Origin: Ochromonas danica
Lineage: Eukaryota > Sar > Chrysophyceae > Chromulinales > Chromulinaceae
Reading direction: 5' to 3'
NCBI GenBank assembly: GCA_015146655.1
Contig: VKHL01000090.1
Span: forward strand, 51,339 to 115,338
Length of the DNA: 64,000 nt
In this document: in pieces, positions 11,648-23,700 of the stretch
Numbering within the stretch: position 1 is the first letter of the stretch
Layout of the letters: every line of letters begins with the position of its first letter
Notes under the pieces: generated by a model
What the model was told of the DNA's origin: nothing
What the model saw: the letters and a program-made list of their open reading frames with translations, nothing else
The model's database searches: none
Translations under genes and position numbers: made by a program

Positions 11648-11699
11648 GGTTGGTGTCCGCATATCTGGCGTGTCTGGATTTTTGGAGGTCACTGGAATT
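11648..11699 (-). repeat. right terminal inverted repeat
   Basis: Inverted partner of 9583-9634; ends ...CACTGGAATT. Confidence 0.8.
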
Positions 11700-14600
11700 C
11701 ACTGACAAAAACGCAGAGCACTCAAAAAAGAGACTTTCAAATCTAAATATATGAGTTTTACGTGTGAGTTTGGCTGCTGTATTGGAAAAGTTGTACAATG
11801 GGGGTCCAAATAGTATAGGGATCTATTACAACCGAATTGTTTGAGGAGACCAAATTGCACAGGGGTCCATCACTGTATGCAGAATCGGTTAGCTTGTAGA
11901 AGTTTTGAATATCTCAAAATAAGTGGTAGTGAATGTTGTTTGATAAGAGTGATTTTACTAACACATACAAGTAGACAATGAGAAATGCGTATCATCTAGC
12001 ATGAGTTTAGCTACTATGACTACTACTTCACTTCGACTACTAACATTAAACACATGAAAAGGAACTGAACTGACCAAAGGGTAAAAGGAGGACGGGAAGC
12101 GAGAAGCTTCTATCGTGGTACACACTATGACACGACATACTATGACATGATCAATACATGACATAATAGTGCTTCAGCACTTTTACCACCACCAAAGAAC
12201 GAATGCATGAATGAATGATTGACAGTCATATCACATAGTATAGCCAAAGAACATATATTGTATCATTGATATATTGCAATAAAAAGAGAAAGCAAAACTC
12301 CTTCTAAATTATAATCAGATAATTGAGAATGAGTCTTTCCACCTCTTGTCATCTAATCTCAAAATCACCGTTCTCGTGCATTATCTAGTCAAACACTACC
12401 ATGACTCTATCTCTACCCTTGTCTAACGAAGACAAAGAAAGTATGAACCACCTGTTGGGACTCCCCCCAATCAACAAGCAAGCAACAGAAGCAGTTTGAA
12501 TGAATGAGAACAATGACAAGAGAGAGATAGAAAAAGAACGAAATAGAGAGAACAAGGAATCGCCATGTAGTAGGTATAGAGTGTAGGGATATAGCATCAT
12601 CATGATTGATTCACGATTGATTGTCAATGATACCTTTCTTGTTGTTTACTACTACTATACTATATAGTATAGTACGTCTCGTGTGCAAGGAACAGAATAA
12701 TAGAGGAGGGTAGGAGGTATGTACTCTATTATCTCACTTATCACACTACATATCAATATCACACTAAGACTACATAGCTTGTGACAGACAGAGAGACTGC
12801 CACAGAGCGAGAGAGAGAGAGTGCGTGTGATACTAGCTTTATTACTCCTTGGATCAAACCAAATAAAATTATAGACTATTATTGTTTCCGAGCATTTGTT
12901 GTTTTAGTTATATTGTATCATATTTTCTCATCATGTTATTTTATATTATAAAGGATTCACTCTTCAATTTGATTGCTATTATCACCATCATGATTCTTTC
13001 ATTTTTATATATTTTTTATTATTAATAATAATTTATTCGCGATTCTTGGATTTCCTATCATATCATATCATCAATCTTATTCTCATATATATAGATATAG
13101 CTATATGGTCAAGTTAGAACTGCTTGTTGTAATTAACTGTAATGGCAACGAATCATCATTATCATTACTACTACAACCTGCATCCATCATACCATACAGA
13201 AGACTTTAAAATCATCCATATGTACAATAATATCCTAACAACGTCTTATCATATCATCACATCTGAATAGCCGAACTAGAGAAGAGAACATGGAATTGCA
13301 TGGATTCCACGCAGTATTCCACAACAGCAGAAAGCAGATTAATGTGAAAAAGAAAATTTCCGAGAAAGTCCCAAACAAGAAGAACAACAATATTGACAAA
13401 ATAAAAAATCACTTAATAGAAAACAACAACAATACATAAACTATCATTTTTATTTCCTTCCTTCCATCCACATCAGCAGGAAAGAATAAAGAATGATGAT
13501 GATAGTGAGAATCATACAGAGAGAGGAAAGGTAGGTAGGTAGGTAGTAGTGGCAGTGGCTCTACTGTTATAAGAGCAAAGACTAGCAGTTTAATACTAGT
13601 TATGGTAGTTACAGTATAGACATCATGGTAATCGTAATGCCTATACCTGACTGACTTACAAGGAGAACATGAAGGATAATGACAAAATCAAATGCATTAA
13701 ACGAAATTTCCTTTGTTCTTCCTCATTTCTTATTACCACCACTACCACTGGTATTCCAACCACTTTCTTTCTGTTTTTTCTCTCATTACTAATCATGTTG
13801 TTGTTTTTTTAGAATGACATCAGACAGGATTATTATTACTAGACTAGCTACTTAGATCATTATTACCCTATTGCACATTTACATTTACACATTCATTGTT
13901 TCTTTTTTCTTTATTTTTTATTCATTTAGACATGGACTTCTTTGACTAAACCTAATCACAATCTTCTTCTAACCTACACAATCAATTTATTCATGCATTC
14001 TCTAAATCTAACTCATTCACAACAGAATAAGTTTGTTTCATAGATCTCTCATAGATAGATACAGTTTTAGATCAACGGCTAGTATCATGAAAGTGTGCAC
14101 GTCTGATAGTAGTAGTAGGAGTTCTTATCATGTAATGACTAAAAATTCCCTTTCTTTTATATATTTCCTTATAAAATCAAATGTAAAATAATGAAATTAT
14201 CTGAACAGTTCACTTAGTAATGACTTGATATTTCATGATCTCCTTTTTCTATTGTTATTATAACTTTTATTGTTGTGGTAGCATTACAAAATATAGCTAG
14301 TTAGTATGAACTAGCATAAAAAGCATGTACTCACTTTTCTTCTTTTCTGTATTGTATTGCATGATTTCTCTTTGTAAGAGTATAAAGTACTAGTAGAAGA
14401 CAATCAAGATAGCAATGTCTATCTTTATCTCTCTGAGAGTGTATGTATGTGAGAGAGATAGCGATACTGTACATCCTGTCTTTCACATTGTCTTATATAG
14501 AAGATCATATCATATCATATTAGTAGAATGTTATCATTTCTTTGCCTTTTAACTTTCACTAGACTATGGCGGCTGTTCGACCATCTCCAAGGAAGGAATG

Positions 14601-15037
14601 GAATTAATCAAATTCTCTAATTGTAAGTAATAATAAGCTCTTCACGGTTAGTGTGGAGTTACTATCAACAACTAGAAGTCAGCTGGCTGTTTCTCTTTCT
14701 CTATGCTTAATCAATCAACCAATCAATCAATCAATCGATATCATGACAGATATTCTTATATTATCATTGAAGTAGAAATATAAAATCAGAAGTATTTCAA
14801 ATCTTTTTGTTTTTGTTTTGCTTTGTTTGTTGTCCATATTTTCATCAGTATAGAAGGTTAGGAGGGTAGTAGTATTTAATAGCCACCATTATTATTATCA
14901 TCATCATCTGCCACTATAATAATAAATATTCTGTGGTGTAATCGCGTATAGTTAGTTAGTCAGTATCTAACTATATTATTGTTTTTTGTTGTTGTTTTGT
15001 TAGATAAATAACACAGAAGTACTTCTTTACAGCCGTA
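11700..15037. other. 3.3 kb AT-rich gene-free stretch
   Basis: No frame with a family signature or sensible codon use. Contents seen: a 22-bp perfect palindrome at 12653-12674, a GA-rich run near 12785-12825, (AGGT)n near 13529-13546, ATCA/TCAT words repeated throughout and (AATC)n near 14711-14738. The right part must include the 3' end of the minus-strand nucleotidyltransferase gene. No tRNA, rRNA or snRNA was recognised. Confidence 0.5.
12653..12674. repeat. 22-bp perfect palindrome
   Basis: TACTATACTATATAGTATAGTA reads the same on both strands, centred between 12663 and 12664; the next flanking pair (C/C) does not match. It could extrude as a small cruciform, but similar AT-rich palindromes arise by chance. 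Confidence 0.6.
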
Positions 15038-18000
15038 TTATCCCCTTCTCATACCAATCATGGGCAATCCAGTTTCATCCTTTGTAGGGAAGTAATACTG
15101 CATATTACCATTACTACCAATTCCATTATTCCCTGCACTACCACCCGTTAGTGAGATGGTACTGCCATGAGATATGTTGTTGCCAGACTCATGGAAGAAA
15201 TTGCTGCTTTCTCCCAAACTACTCCCTAAGCCAAGACCAGGATAGGCAGTAGATCCATTCCCATAGCCACTGCTTCCACCAGGATAGCCGAAAGACTTAT
15301 TTCCACCCAAGATGTCACCATGCTCACTACCGCTATAATCTCTACCGCCATAGCTGTTGCTGCTGTGCATATTCCCCGCGAAACTTCGATTAGCATCATC
15401 ATATCCGTGTGAAGGCTGGGAAGAGCGAGAAGAACCGGAATAGGGCATGTCCAAGGAATTAAATCCACCTCCTGTATTACCACTATTACCGATGAGGCCA
15501 GACAGAGAAGAGGCTGATGATGGCTGTCCATAGCCTTGGTTCAAGCCTGGATTTGAGCCAAAGTTAAATCCTCTTGAAGCACTGTTACTACTTCCCGGTC
15601 TAGCATTGAGGCCACGATCATTTCCCACCATGGAAGAGGTATAAGAAGGAGGCACAGCGGGCTTTGGACGATAATAAGACTGTACTAATGAATACCTACT
15701 GCTATTGTTCTGGCCGTGATAAAAGCTGTTGTTGTTATTGGCATTGGGCACACCTGCATAGGGGTGGGCACTGTTGTTGTCCAGCATGGGAGTTGGAGAT
15801 GACAGCGACGTAGAGTGAGAAGGATATGAAGAATAAGCATTCGAAGCAGCAGAAACTCCACCACTCGTGATACTGTTGTTACTGCTTCCATAAGAAGGTA
15901 CGAAAGGTTGAACTTTATCCAAATTCATCCCAGAAAAAGTAGAAGGCTGTGATTCCCCTGTCCAAGTGGAAATGCTGGCAGCACCAGATGGGGGACCATG
16001 CGATGGAGCAAAAGCTGTGCCTAAGTTCATTGAAGCTATCCCTGCTGCAGGTGTATTGCCGGGAGGAGGAGTGGTACCATGAGGGTTCGACCCTTTATTA
16101 CCTCTCTTTCCACCAGTATTCTATACCCAGCACCATCGAATCCCACATTACATGATGACCTCGAAAGCATGTCATATAAGCAATATTGATTTCTTACCTT
16201 CTTGAAGAGGGTCATAATTTGCATGGGGATAACTCCTCGATAGATCATTTTCTGATACTCTGGTCCAAGACATTTTCTCAGGAGAACATGTGGATTGAAA
16301 GGGTGATCATTGGAAAAGATGAAGACTTCAGGGAACTTCTCCAAGAACTTCTTCAATCCACCAAACTTTTCTTTGAGATGTAAAGATAACTGAGGCATGG
16401 AAGAGATATCTGTAAGAATCTTTCCCACTTCCCCAACTGGAAGAGGTCCTTTGAAAGCCAAACTCTCAATAGTCGCTGTTAAGATAGCAGATTCAGAGAT
16501 AATGGAGAAGAGAATGAAGTTGACAAAGAGAATGTTTTGCCAAATACGATCACTGGATGTGTAATGATAGATCGATCGACAGGATAACAAGAGATCACTA
16601 TAAAACAACACAAACCAACACTTTTAGACATTATTCAGAGAATGAGATGAAGGAATAACTTACTTCTCCATAGAGAGTTGTGTGTGAAGCTCTTGCTGTT
16701 GGTTAATCACACTCATCTTTTTACTATTCTCTCGGAAATATGTCATCATTCCTGAAAATAGAGGATGGTCAAATAAGCTCATTTGATTCATGGGTACCGA
16801 TCTTTGTTGACGATTGTAAACATTAATCAGCAAATCAAGGAGCATAGTAGCAGTCTCCTTAACAGCAAGATCGATCGTGCGCATTTGCTTAGTTGAGACC
16901 AATCGATTCTTGAGTACAGCTCTGACAATCGGCTCTCCCGTGAAGGGATGAATGATAGTAAGACCACTACGAGGATATGAATTAACACCCTCCAACGGCT
17001 GGGCAGCATCGTTCAATGCATTGGAAGTGAGGCGGTTGTTGCCAATACTATTATTGTTACTGCTGTTATTATTGTAATAGCCATCCAACTGCGAGACAAA
17101 GATCTGAGGATTATTGCTGGCATTCACATTGTGATTCATGTTGGTCATTGCAGGATGATAAGAGGGGTGAATTTGAGTGGCTCCACCCATCTGATTTCCT
17201 CCTCCACCACTCATATTCTGATTTGGATCAGTTAGATGATAGAGGCGCCAATACTTTTCAAGAGTGTCTTGACCAATCAAATATTGCTCACTACCACTAT
17301 TTATGCTAGAAGCAGCAAGCGGTGACTTTCCAAGTGAAAAAGAAGTCACGGAAGACGTTAATGTTGTGGAAGAAGACGAGTGTGGGCGATTTCCAGCAGG
17401 CTGTCTTCCTTGCAGAGTCCACACTTCTTGGTTAGGATCAAAATTCAACCACTCCACTAATAAAATCACCAATGCTTGTAGAGGAGATTGAATTTTCTGG
17501 TGATGCAAATTAAAGATCGTGCAAACCATTAGCGCTTGTGCTTCGGTGGTCAAATAGTGACCCATAGATCTGCCTGTATAAGTGGAAGCACCAGCCGTCC
17601 ACCACGCTCGAATTAAGAGAAGTGAACGCTTGAAGAGGTTATCTTGTCCCACAAGGACATTAACTTCATCGAGGAAAGCCATGAAGCATAAGTTCATATG
17701 ACGATTGGCTTGCATAGAGATGGAAACATCATTCACTGTGAATGTAACTTGACTGTTCTCTTCACTCAATTTTGTGCAACGCAATCCTTTGATTAGAATC
17801 TTGCCATTGCCAGCAGCAACATTACCACGGGCTGAATCAACACTATCAGGCGGAAGAGGAGAAGCAAGTGAAGATGCATTGGCGTCATCACCTCGATTGG
17901 CATCATCCTCGCCTGTTAAGAAGCTACCAAGACTCTCACATAATGTACTATACCAAGAGGGATAATGGTGTCTACTCAATAAGACAGAGAGATCTATTTG

Positions 18001-19266
18001 ATCCACTCCACGCAAGGCACATCCAATTTCATGTAAACCAGTCTCCACTAAAGAACAATTGATTGAAAGTCGCACTTGTTTGCGCAGAAAGTTCACAAGA
18101 TATTGATAATAATCCGTATCTTCTTTCGTAAGACTGTATTCTTTCTCCAAAGACAGAATATCTCCATCATAAAAGTTGACCAACGGTAAACATTTCATCA
18201 GATTATTGGCCAGTTGTTTGCCTGCTTGGTGAGCCTCCTCTTGAGCAAAAGAGAGAGCAGCACAAGGCGCGGAGACGATATACTGATCTCCACCTTCTGC
18301 CACGTTATTACCGCAGTGAATAGAGTTAGACAAGTCCGAAGTACGACTGATCACGTCTTCTTCATCTTCATCAGAGGAATGCGCAAGCGGTTCACATAAA
18401 GCAAAGGTAGTAGCGGGGGGAATTTGTACTTTCGCTTTCTCATTTCCACCTTCACCGAGTTCTATTGCTGGTAGGCACGCAAATGATAAGGTCTCACAAT
18501 CTTGTAGATAACGAGTAGAAAGCAGTTGCTTACCACCAGCAGCACCACTTAACGGAGTATCGTCTGGTGTAACCTCGTCGACAGTCTGACCAGTCGTTCT
18601 GTCAAGGACACAGAAGTTATCTTCAGTAGAGATGGAAGAGGCAAGTGGTTCCACCAATGCTTCTACAACGCCACTGACATCCGACACTTCTTCTTCAACC
18701 AGCTTTTTAACAAGTCTATAGACTTCATTAAACTGTGCTTCTAAGCCTTCGAGACGGTTATACATCTTCTTAACGGTTGTTTCCATAGAGTCAACACGTC
18801 TTTGGACGGAGAGAGATTTAAACAATAATAAAGGCGAAGGAGGAGAATCGTCCAAAAAGGTCAAAAGATCCACAGCAGAGATCTTGCGCTTCTTGTTCTC
18901 CTCATTATTGCCAAAATCAGAGGAAGAGGTAGAAGCTTCCAATACTCCAGAGAACAAGGTAAACAACTCATCCACAGTCAGAGAGGAAGATGGAGGCATT
19001 GTGGTCGTGGTGGGAGTTGTGGCAATCGTTGCGTCATTATTTCGTAAGAAGTTATCCACTAACTTGTGACTACGCCGCACCTGTAAAACAAATGCACAAG
19101 AAACAAAAGATTCACTAAGAGAATGTAAAAGGATGGCGATAAAAAGTTTCAAACTAACCTGAATGGTTTCTTCCTCTTTCTGAGAGGATTGAGTGTTGTG
19201 AACAATCAAAGTGAAGACATAGTCTCCATGGTCAGCATCATTCTGGATCTCTTTTAAGGATATCAT
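15038..19266 (-). CDS. PAP/OAS1-type nucleotidyltransferase with prion-like tail
   Basis: Four exons on minus (19159-19266, 16664-19080, 16198-16597, 15038-16120), GT-AG introns, 1335 aa. The nucleotidyltransferase region starts near residue 390 (IGCALRGVDQIDLSVLL) and continues through the PAP-associated part (DNLFKRSLLLIRAWW, then LTTEAQALMVCTIFNLHH and SPLQALVILLVEWLNFD). This order and wording match the plant-type PAP/OAS1 family of non-canonical nucleotidyltransferases, which add nucleotides to RNA 3' ends or bind RNA. The usual DxD metal pair appears as DQID, so the first Asp may be replaced by Gln or displaced. About 350 N-terminal residues hold a short coiled coil and Ser-rich linkers. 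The C-terminal exon is rich in Gly/Ser/Asn/Tyr and resembles prion-like granule proteins. A conserved 130-aa block in exon 3 (FLEKFPEVFIFSNDHPFNP) lies between the two. Start at 19266 is tentative because an upstream exon could exist. Confidence 0.72.
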
Positions 19267-19743
19267 CTATGCGACTTGATTGAATTTTATACGAAGAAAA
19301 AGTGTAAACTATTAGGAGTTGTAACTAAAAGGAAGGGAAGAAGAGCTTGGTATTGTACGTCACTGTTCAATTATACAGTGAAATGTCAATCGCTCTTTGA
19401 TAGGATTTTAAAATCAGATAGCAATAGCAGGAATTAAGAAGCGGACAAATGATGTTCCTAGTAGAATAGAAAGAAAATCTTAATACTACTAGTGCTGTTG
19501 TTGTTCTTGGTTGTTGTTACAGAAAGGGTGGGATAGATCTGTTCAACAATTCTTCAATTCACTATTCAACTGCCCAAACGAAAGGGAGACAAGATGATGT
19601 CAATGTGAATATCAATCAATACAATAGACAAGGTGATCAAGTCTTTGTAATAGAGAAATGGTGGGATGGATAAGAGGGCAAGAGGGAGGAGGTAGGGTCA
19701 GCAGGTTGTTGGTGGATAGACGGACTAGTTTGGTCAGCAGAGT

Positions 19744-19773
19744 CACCCTCACCCTCACCCTCACCCTCACCCT
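19744..19773 (-). repeat. (CACCCT)5 tract, G-quadruplex-prone on minus strand
   Basis: Five exact copies of CACCCT; the minus strand reads (AGGGTG)5, i.e. GGG runs spaced by three bases, the classic quadruplex pattern. It lies about 480 bp upstream of the nucleotidyltransferase start on that gene's sense strand. Confidence 0.7.
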
Positions 19774-20084
19774 GCACCGGAGCAGCAGCCGGCTCACCCG
19801 CCCACCCTCATACACCACCACACCTCAGAAAACATGTTTTATCAGTGGAAAACAGGTGTTTTTGTGGTTTCCCACCTCCTCAACCAAGGGAGTGAGGCGC
19901 AGCGGCTCCTGACGGTTCAGCACCACCTCACTTGAGCAGTAAGCTCGGGCAGTTTCACTTCCATTTTCGAAAATCCCTGCCCAAATACCATGAGCTTTAG
20001 AGCAATTTAGACCAGTAAAATTATGATGCTGTGAATCAATCTAGCTGTAACGATAACACAATATGATAGCTATATTTAATATAA

Positions 20085-20110
20085 TAGCTATATTGGAACC
20101 AATATAGCTA
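20085..20110. repeat. 12-bp inverted repeat with 2-base spacer and a rival pairing
   Basis: TAGCTATATTGG (20085-20096) and CCAATATAGCTA (20099-20110) are exact reverse complements around AA. The inner ATTGGAAC can alternatively pair with GTTCCAAT just downstream (about 20111-20119), so two hairpins exclude each other. Confidence 0.6.
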
Positions 20111-20753
20111 AGTTCCAATTCAAGGTTCTCGATATCTATGAAATCTGTGACATGGGAACAAAGAATGGAGAGTTTATCAAAGCCTTTGTAAGAACAGTAG
20201 ACTACTATAGATAATCGAGTAATTCACTAAATTATCCTATCTCTTCCATTTCCACTCTATCTATAGTGTTCTGGGCAATTTACAGCTCAACCAGCTAACC
20301 TAACTTGAAATAAAGAAAGGAATTGGGAGTATTTGATGTGGTTAATGTTTAATATAGTAGCAGGCAGTTTAAGCAAAAGCAATCTGCACTCACGCTATTG
20401 AGAGACTATGCTAAGGTAAATCAAAATAAAAACAATTGGGTTTTGCGCAAGACCAATGTGAATACAACTACAGCATGTATAGCTAGACACACTGCAGAGA
20501 AGACATGTCAAATTAAGCAGTTCTACTATCTGTTCGTATGGTCTTTACTAAGACAGTAGCTTACTTATGCCCAACCCATCATATATCACAGGCGAACAGA
20601 AGCTACAATAACAATAATAAGGCGTAGAATAATCTATCGCTGTTAGTAAACCCAAGAATCAATTTCCACTAACAGGTCAACATAACGCTTCAACAACTCT
20701 GTCACTATGGAAAATTCATCTTTCCATTGTCACTCCCAATATTGTGAAGCACT

Positions 20754-23700
20754 TTATTCATATGAAGAGTACAACTGAAAAGATGATCGTGGTTGATGTT
20801 GTTGTTGCTGCTGTTGATAATAATGGTGGTGCTGTTGTTGTGAGCCCTGTCTATGATCAGAGTGATACACTTGGCGCAAGCCTTCTCCTCCAGGCCTTCC
20901 CCCATGAATATTTTCTGACGCCACAGACAAAGGTCGAGAGAAACTGCTATCGCTCCAAGCGGAGCTGCGATAACTCATTCCATCGGAAAGATTGGACTGC
21001 TGCTCATAGTAGTTGTTGAAGCCTCCTCGTCCAGCATGTTGAGCTTGAGCCAATTGACGTCCAGAACGCTGTGGCTGGTGAGAGGAGTGCTGAGGTTGAT
21101 AGAACTGAGAATAATTATTGCTTGGTGCTTGAGGTCGGTTCAAGAAGACATTGTTGTTGTTATTGCGACCATCCATGCCTCGTCTGGAATCACCCATTTG
21201 CATACCAACAGAAGGCGCCGTAACTCCCAAAGTACGGGCATTGAAGTCTCTTCCATACTGCTGATTCAAGTTAAATCCATCGTCACGCATCATGGCTGCG
21301 GAAGGGAAGTTACCAATAACCTTGGGGTCCATTCCTGCTCCCCCAAACATCATAGCTCCATTAGAAGGAGAAGGCTTGATGGCAGGAATAGTATTGATAC
21401 TATTAGCCGCCTGCTGCTGTTGCTGCGCTTGTTGTTGATGATTTGCGAGATAGAGAAGTGGGTGAGGATGGTGGAGAAGATGCTGCATGAGGCCAAGAGC
21501 ATGATTGAGACCTTCTTTCAAGCCTTTCATCACCAATCCGCGTGCTCTTCCACCAGAATTATCCGCTCCAAATGCATTAACAGGCGAATAGTGGCCAGAT
21601 TGAGAACGAATGCCATTAGCAGAATCATCCAAAAGCCAAGCCGAAGAGTATGGAGAATATTGCTGCTGATGATGCGAAGAGGGCATCTTCATACTGCCGA
21701 AGTTATTCGCCGAGTGCGCGTTGACCTTGGATGTATTAGCCAGATGGCGGGCGAACATTACGGGTAAGGGAGCGTTACATTGTAACATTTGAATCACGAG
21801 GGACGGCTGCTTATGACCAGCATGCTGATATTCATCAATATTCATAGATAATTGATTGGAAAAAGAAGGAAACTTGTACTGATGATCAATATGCTGGAGG
21901 ATGCGATTGACAACCGGTGGATTCTTATTAGGAATCAAATTGATCTGAGATTGAGTAGATGAAGAAGAAGAAGGCTTGTTATCTTCAGACGAAGAAGTGG
22001 CATTGTTGGGAATATTCTCTTCTGATTCTCCCGTGCTTTCCTTCACTTCTTCTCCCTCTTGCTCATCTTCATTTGCAACAGGAACATTCTCTGGAGCACC
22101 CACAGCTGACCGAAGTTCGCTGTATTTGCACTCAACAAAGACGATTGAGGTCAAGGAATTACCCAACGCTGTGACTACTGCGGGAGCTGAGGCTGCCTCC
22201 ATTGGTGTAGACATAATCTCCATCAGCAAATCAACATGAACATTCGAAAACTCCTTCCAATACGAGGAGTATTGGCCATCACTATTATCAGAGCCAAATA
22301 GGTCCGTAGGTAAAAGGAAGGCCAAAGAGGAAAGCCCTCTCTGAGCAGCCCAAACAATACAGTCTTGTAATCTCCGTCTAGCCACCGAAAGATAGTTTAC
22401 TGCAGACAGCTGATCAAACGAAACAGACCCTCCTTCATTCACTGAAAGGAAATCAGGAACTTGAACCATTAAAATATATTTCTTGAGAACATCATGGAAA
22501 GCAACTATAATACCAGCAGACTCTTCACACGATTCGCCTTGAACATTATCGTTGTCTTTGAAAACAATGCTCATATGAGAAGAAGTAATGGGTTGTTTAG
22601 GCGTCACAAAAGTCAGAAAATGAGCGGATGAGCTCGTTGATGACTTCAAGAAACTGTCCAAAGAGCTCGCAACAGATACTTCCAAAGAGCGATTAGATTG
22701 ACTGAGAGGGGCTCCAAATGCTCCGAGAGCACCAACCCCATTGATGGTGGTGGGAAGAGAGCGAACATTGACGGAAAGAAGAATGTCGTTCGCATTACTG
22801 TCAGCATCCACTCGATTTCCTTCAAGACCACCCAAGCCGTAATCACCACCTTCTTTAATGGGTGGGCAACGGAGAAGTCTCATATCAAACACAGACGTTG
22901 CTTGGCTGAGTGCCTCTTCCTCTTCATTCAACGAATTGTTTTGATTGAAGCGAGCATTGTTAGAATGACCTTTCTGATTCCCAGATTGCTGCCTTGACTG
23001 AAGGTGATCGAGAAGCTTTAAATAGACACCAGCTTGCCCTTGAATGTGCTTCACAGCAGTCAAATCATCTCGAAGTAACAATTGGAGATAGAGATCCTCA
23101 GGAACAAGAATATAGATTGTGTGTAACGCCTGAGCGGTCTCACTCAACCACTTTGTCACAGCCCAACGAACTTTATCGACCACTTCAGCATCTCCCTCTA
23201 GCAGCAACATAGCATAAGGATCATGACGATCACGGTAGGGATACTTCATATTCAACTTCGAATTGTCATCTGAAGTAGTCGAGTAGGAAGTGAGAAGGTC
23301 ATGAAATGCAGCACTAACAGAAGGAGCTAATAGCACGTAGCGAAGAGTGAGATCAGGCAGATGGACAACAGCTTTGACAACCTCCCGGTTGTTATTCAAA
23401 GCATTATCGTCAAGAGAGGAATTGTTGTTCTTATTCGCCCCATCGAGAAGCGGAGCATTTCCGCTCCTATCCATGAGAACACCCTTGTTATTCGCAGCCG
23501 AGAGGGTTAATGCATTGCCATTGAGGGTTCCAGTCATTTGACCATTCTGATTCTTGCCTCCAAGACCATCCAAAATGTTAGTTGATTGAGAGGGTGCTGG
23601 TAGAGTAGAGTGGATAGTGTTTGTCGTTCTGTTGACTAACAAATGGTATTCCAAGTCCTTATTCATATCAGTATAGTTACTCGACTCGCCTCCACCAGGT

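Larger units (their letters stand above)
9583..11699 (+). mobile_element. decayed DNA transposon with 52-bp terminal inverted repeats
   Basis: Seen: 9583-9634 and 11648-11699 are inverted copies of each other with one mismatch in 52. The ends read AATTCCAGTGACC..., and AATT at both edges could be either part of the repeat or a 4-bp target duplication (it is its own reverse complement). The inside carries a broken transposase-like frame. Size (2.1 kb), repeat length and the CCAGTG start fit the Tc1/mariner-pogo superfamily in a broad sense; the TA target duplication typical of that group was not seen, so the family is uncertain. Confidence 0.6.
19267..20753. other. 1.5 kb spacer between two minus-strand genes
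   Basis: Contains the promoter of the nucleotidyltransferase gene (left side) and the 3' flank of the KH-like gene (right side). A (CACCCT)5 tract and a nested hairpin are listed separately. No gene supported. Confidence 0.5.

Noticed and set aside
16081-16096. GGGTTCGACCC resembling a tRNA T-loop
   Set aside because: Lies inside an exon of the nucleotidyltransferase gene and no cloverleaf forms around it.
21036-21767. 243-codon plus-strand frame opposite the KH-like gene
   Set aside because: Shadow of the minus-strand low-complexity coding region; no signature, biased composition of the complement.
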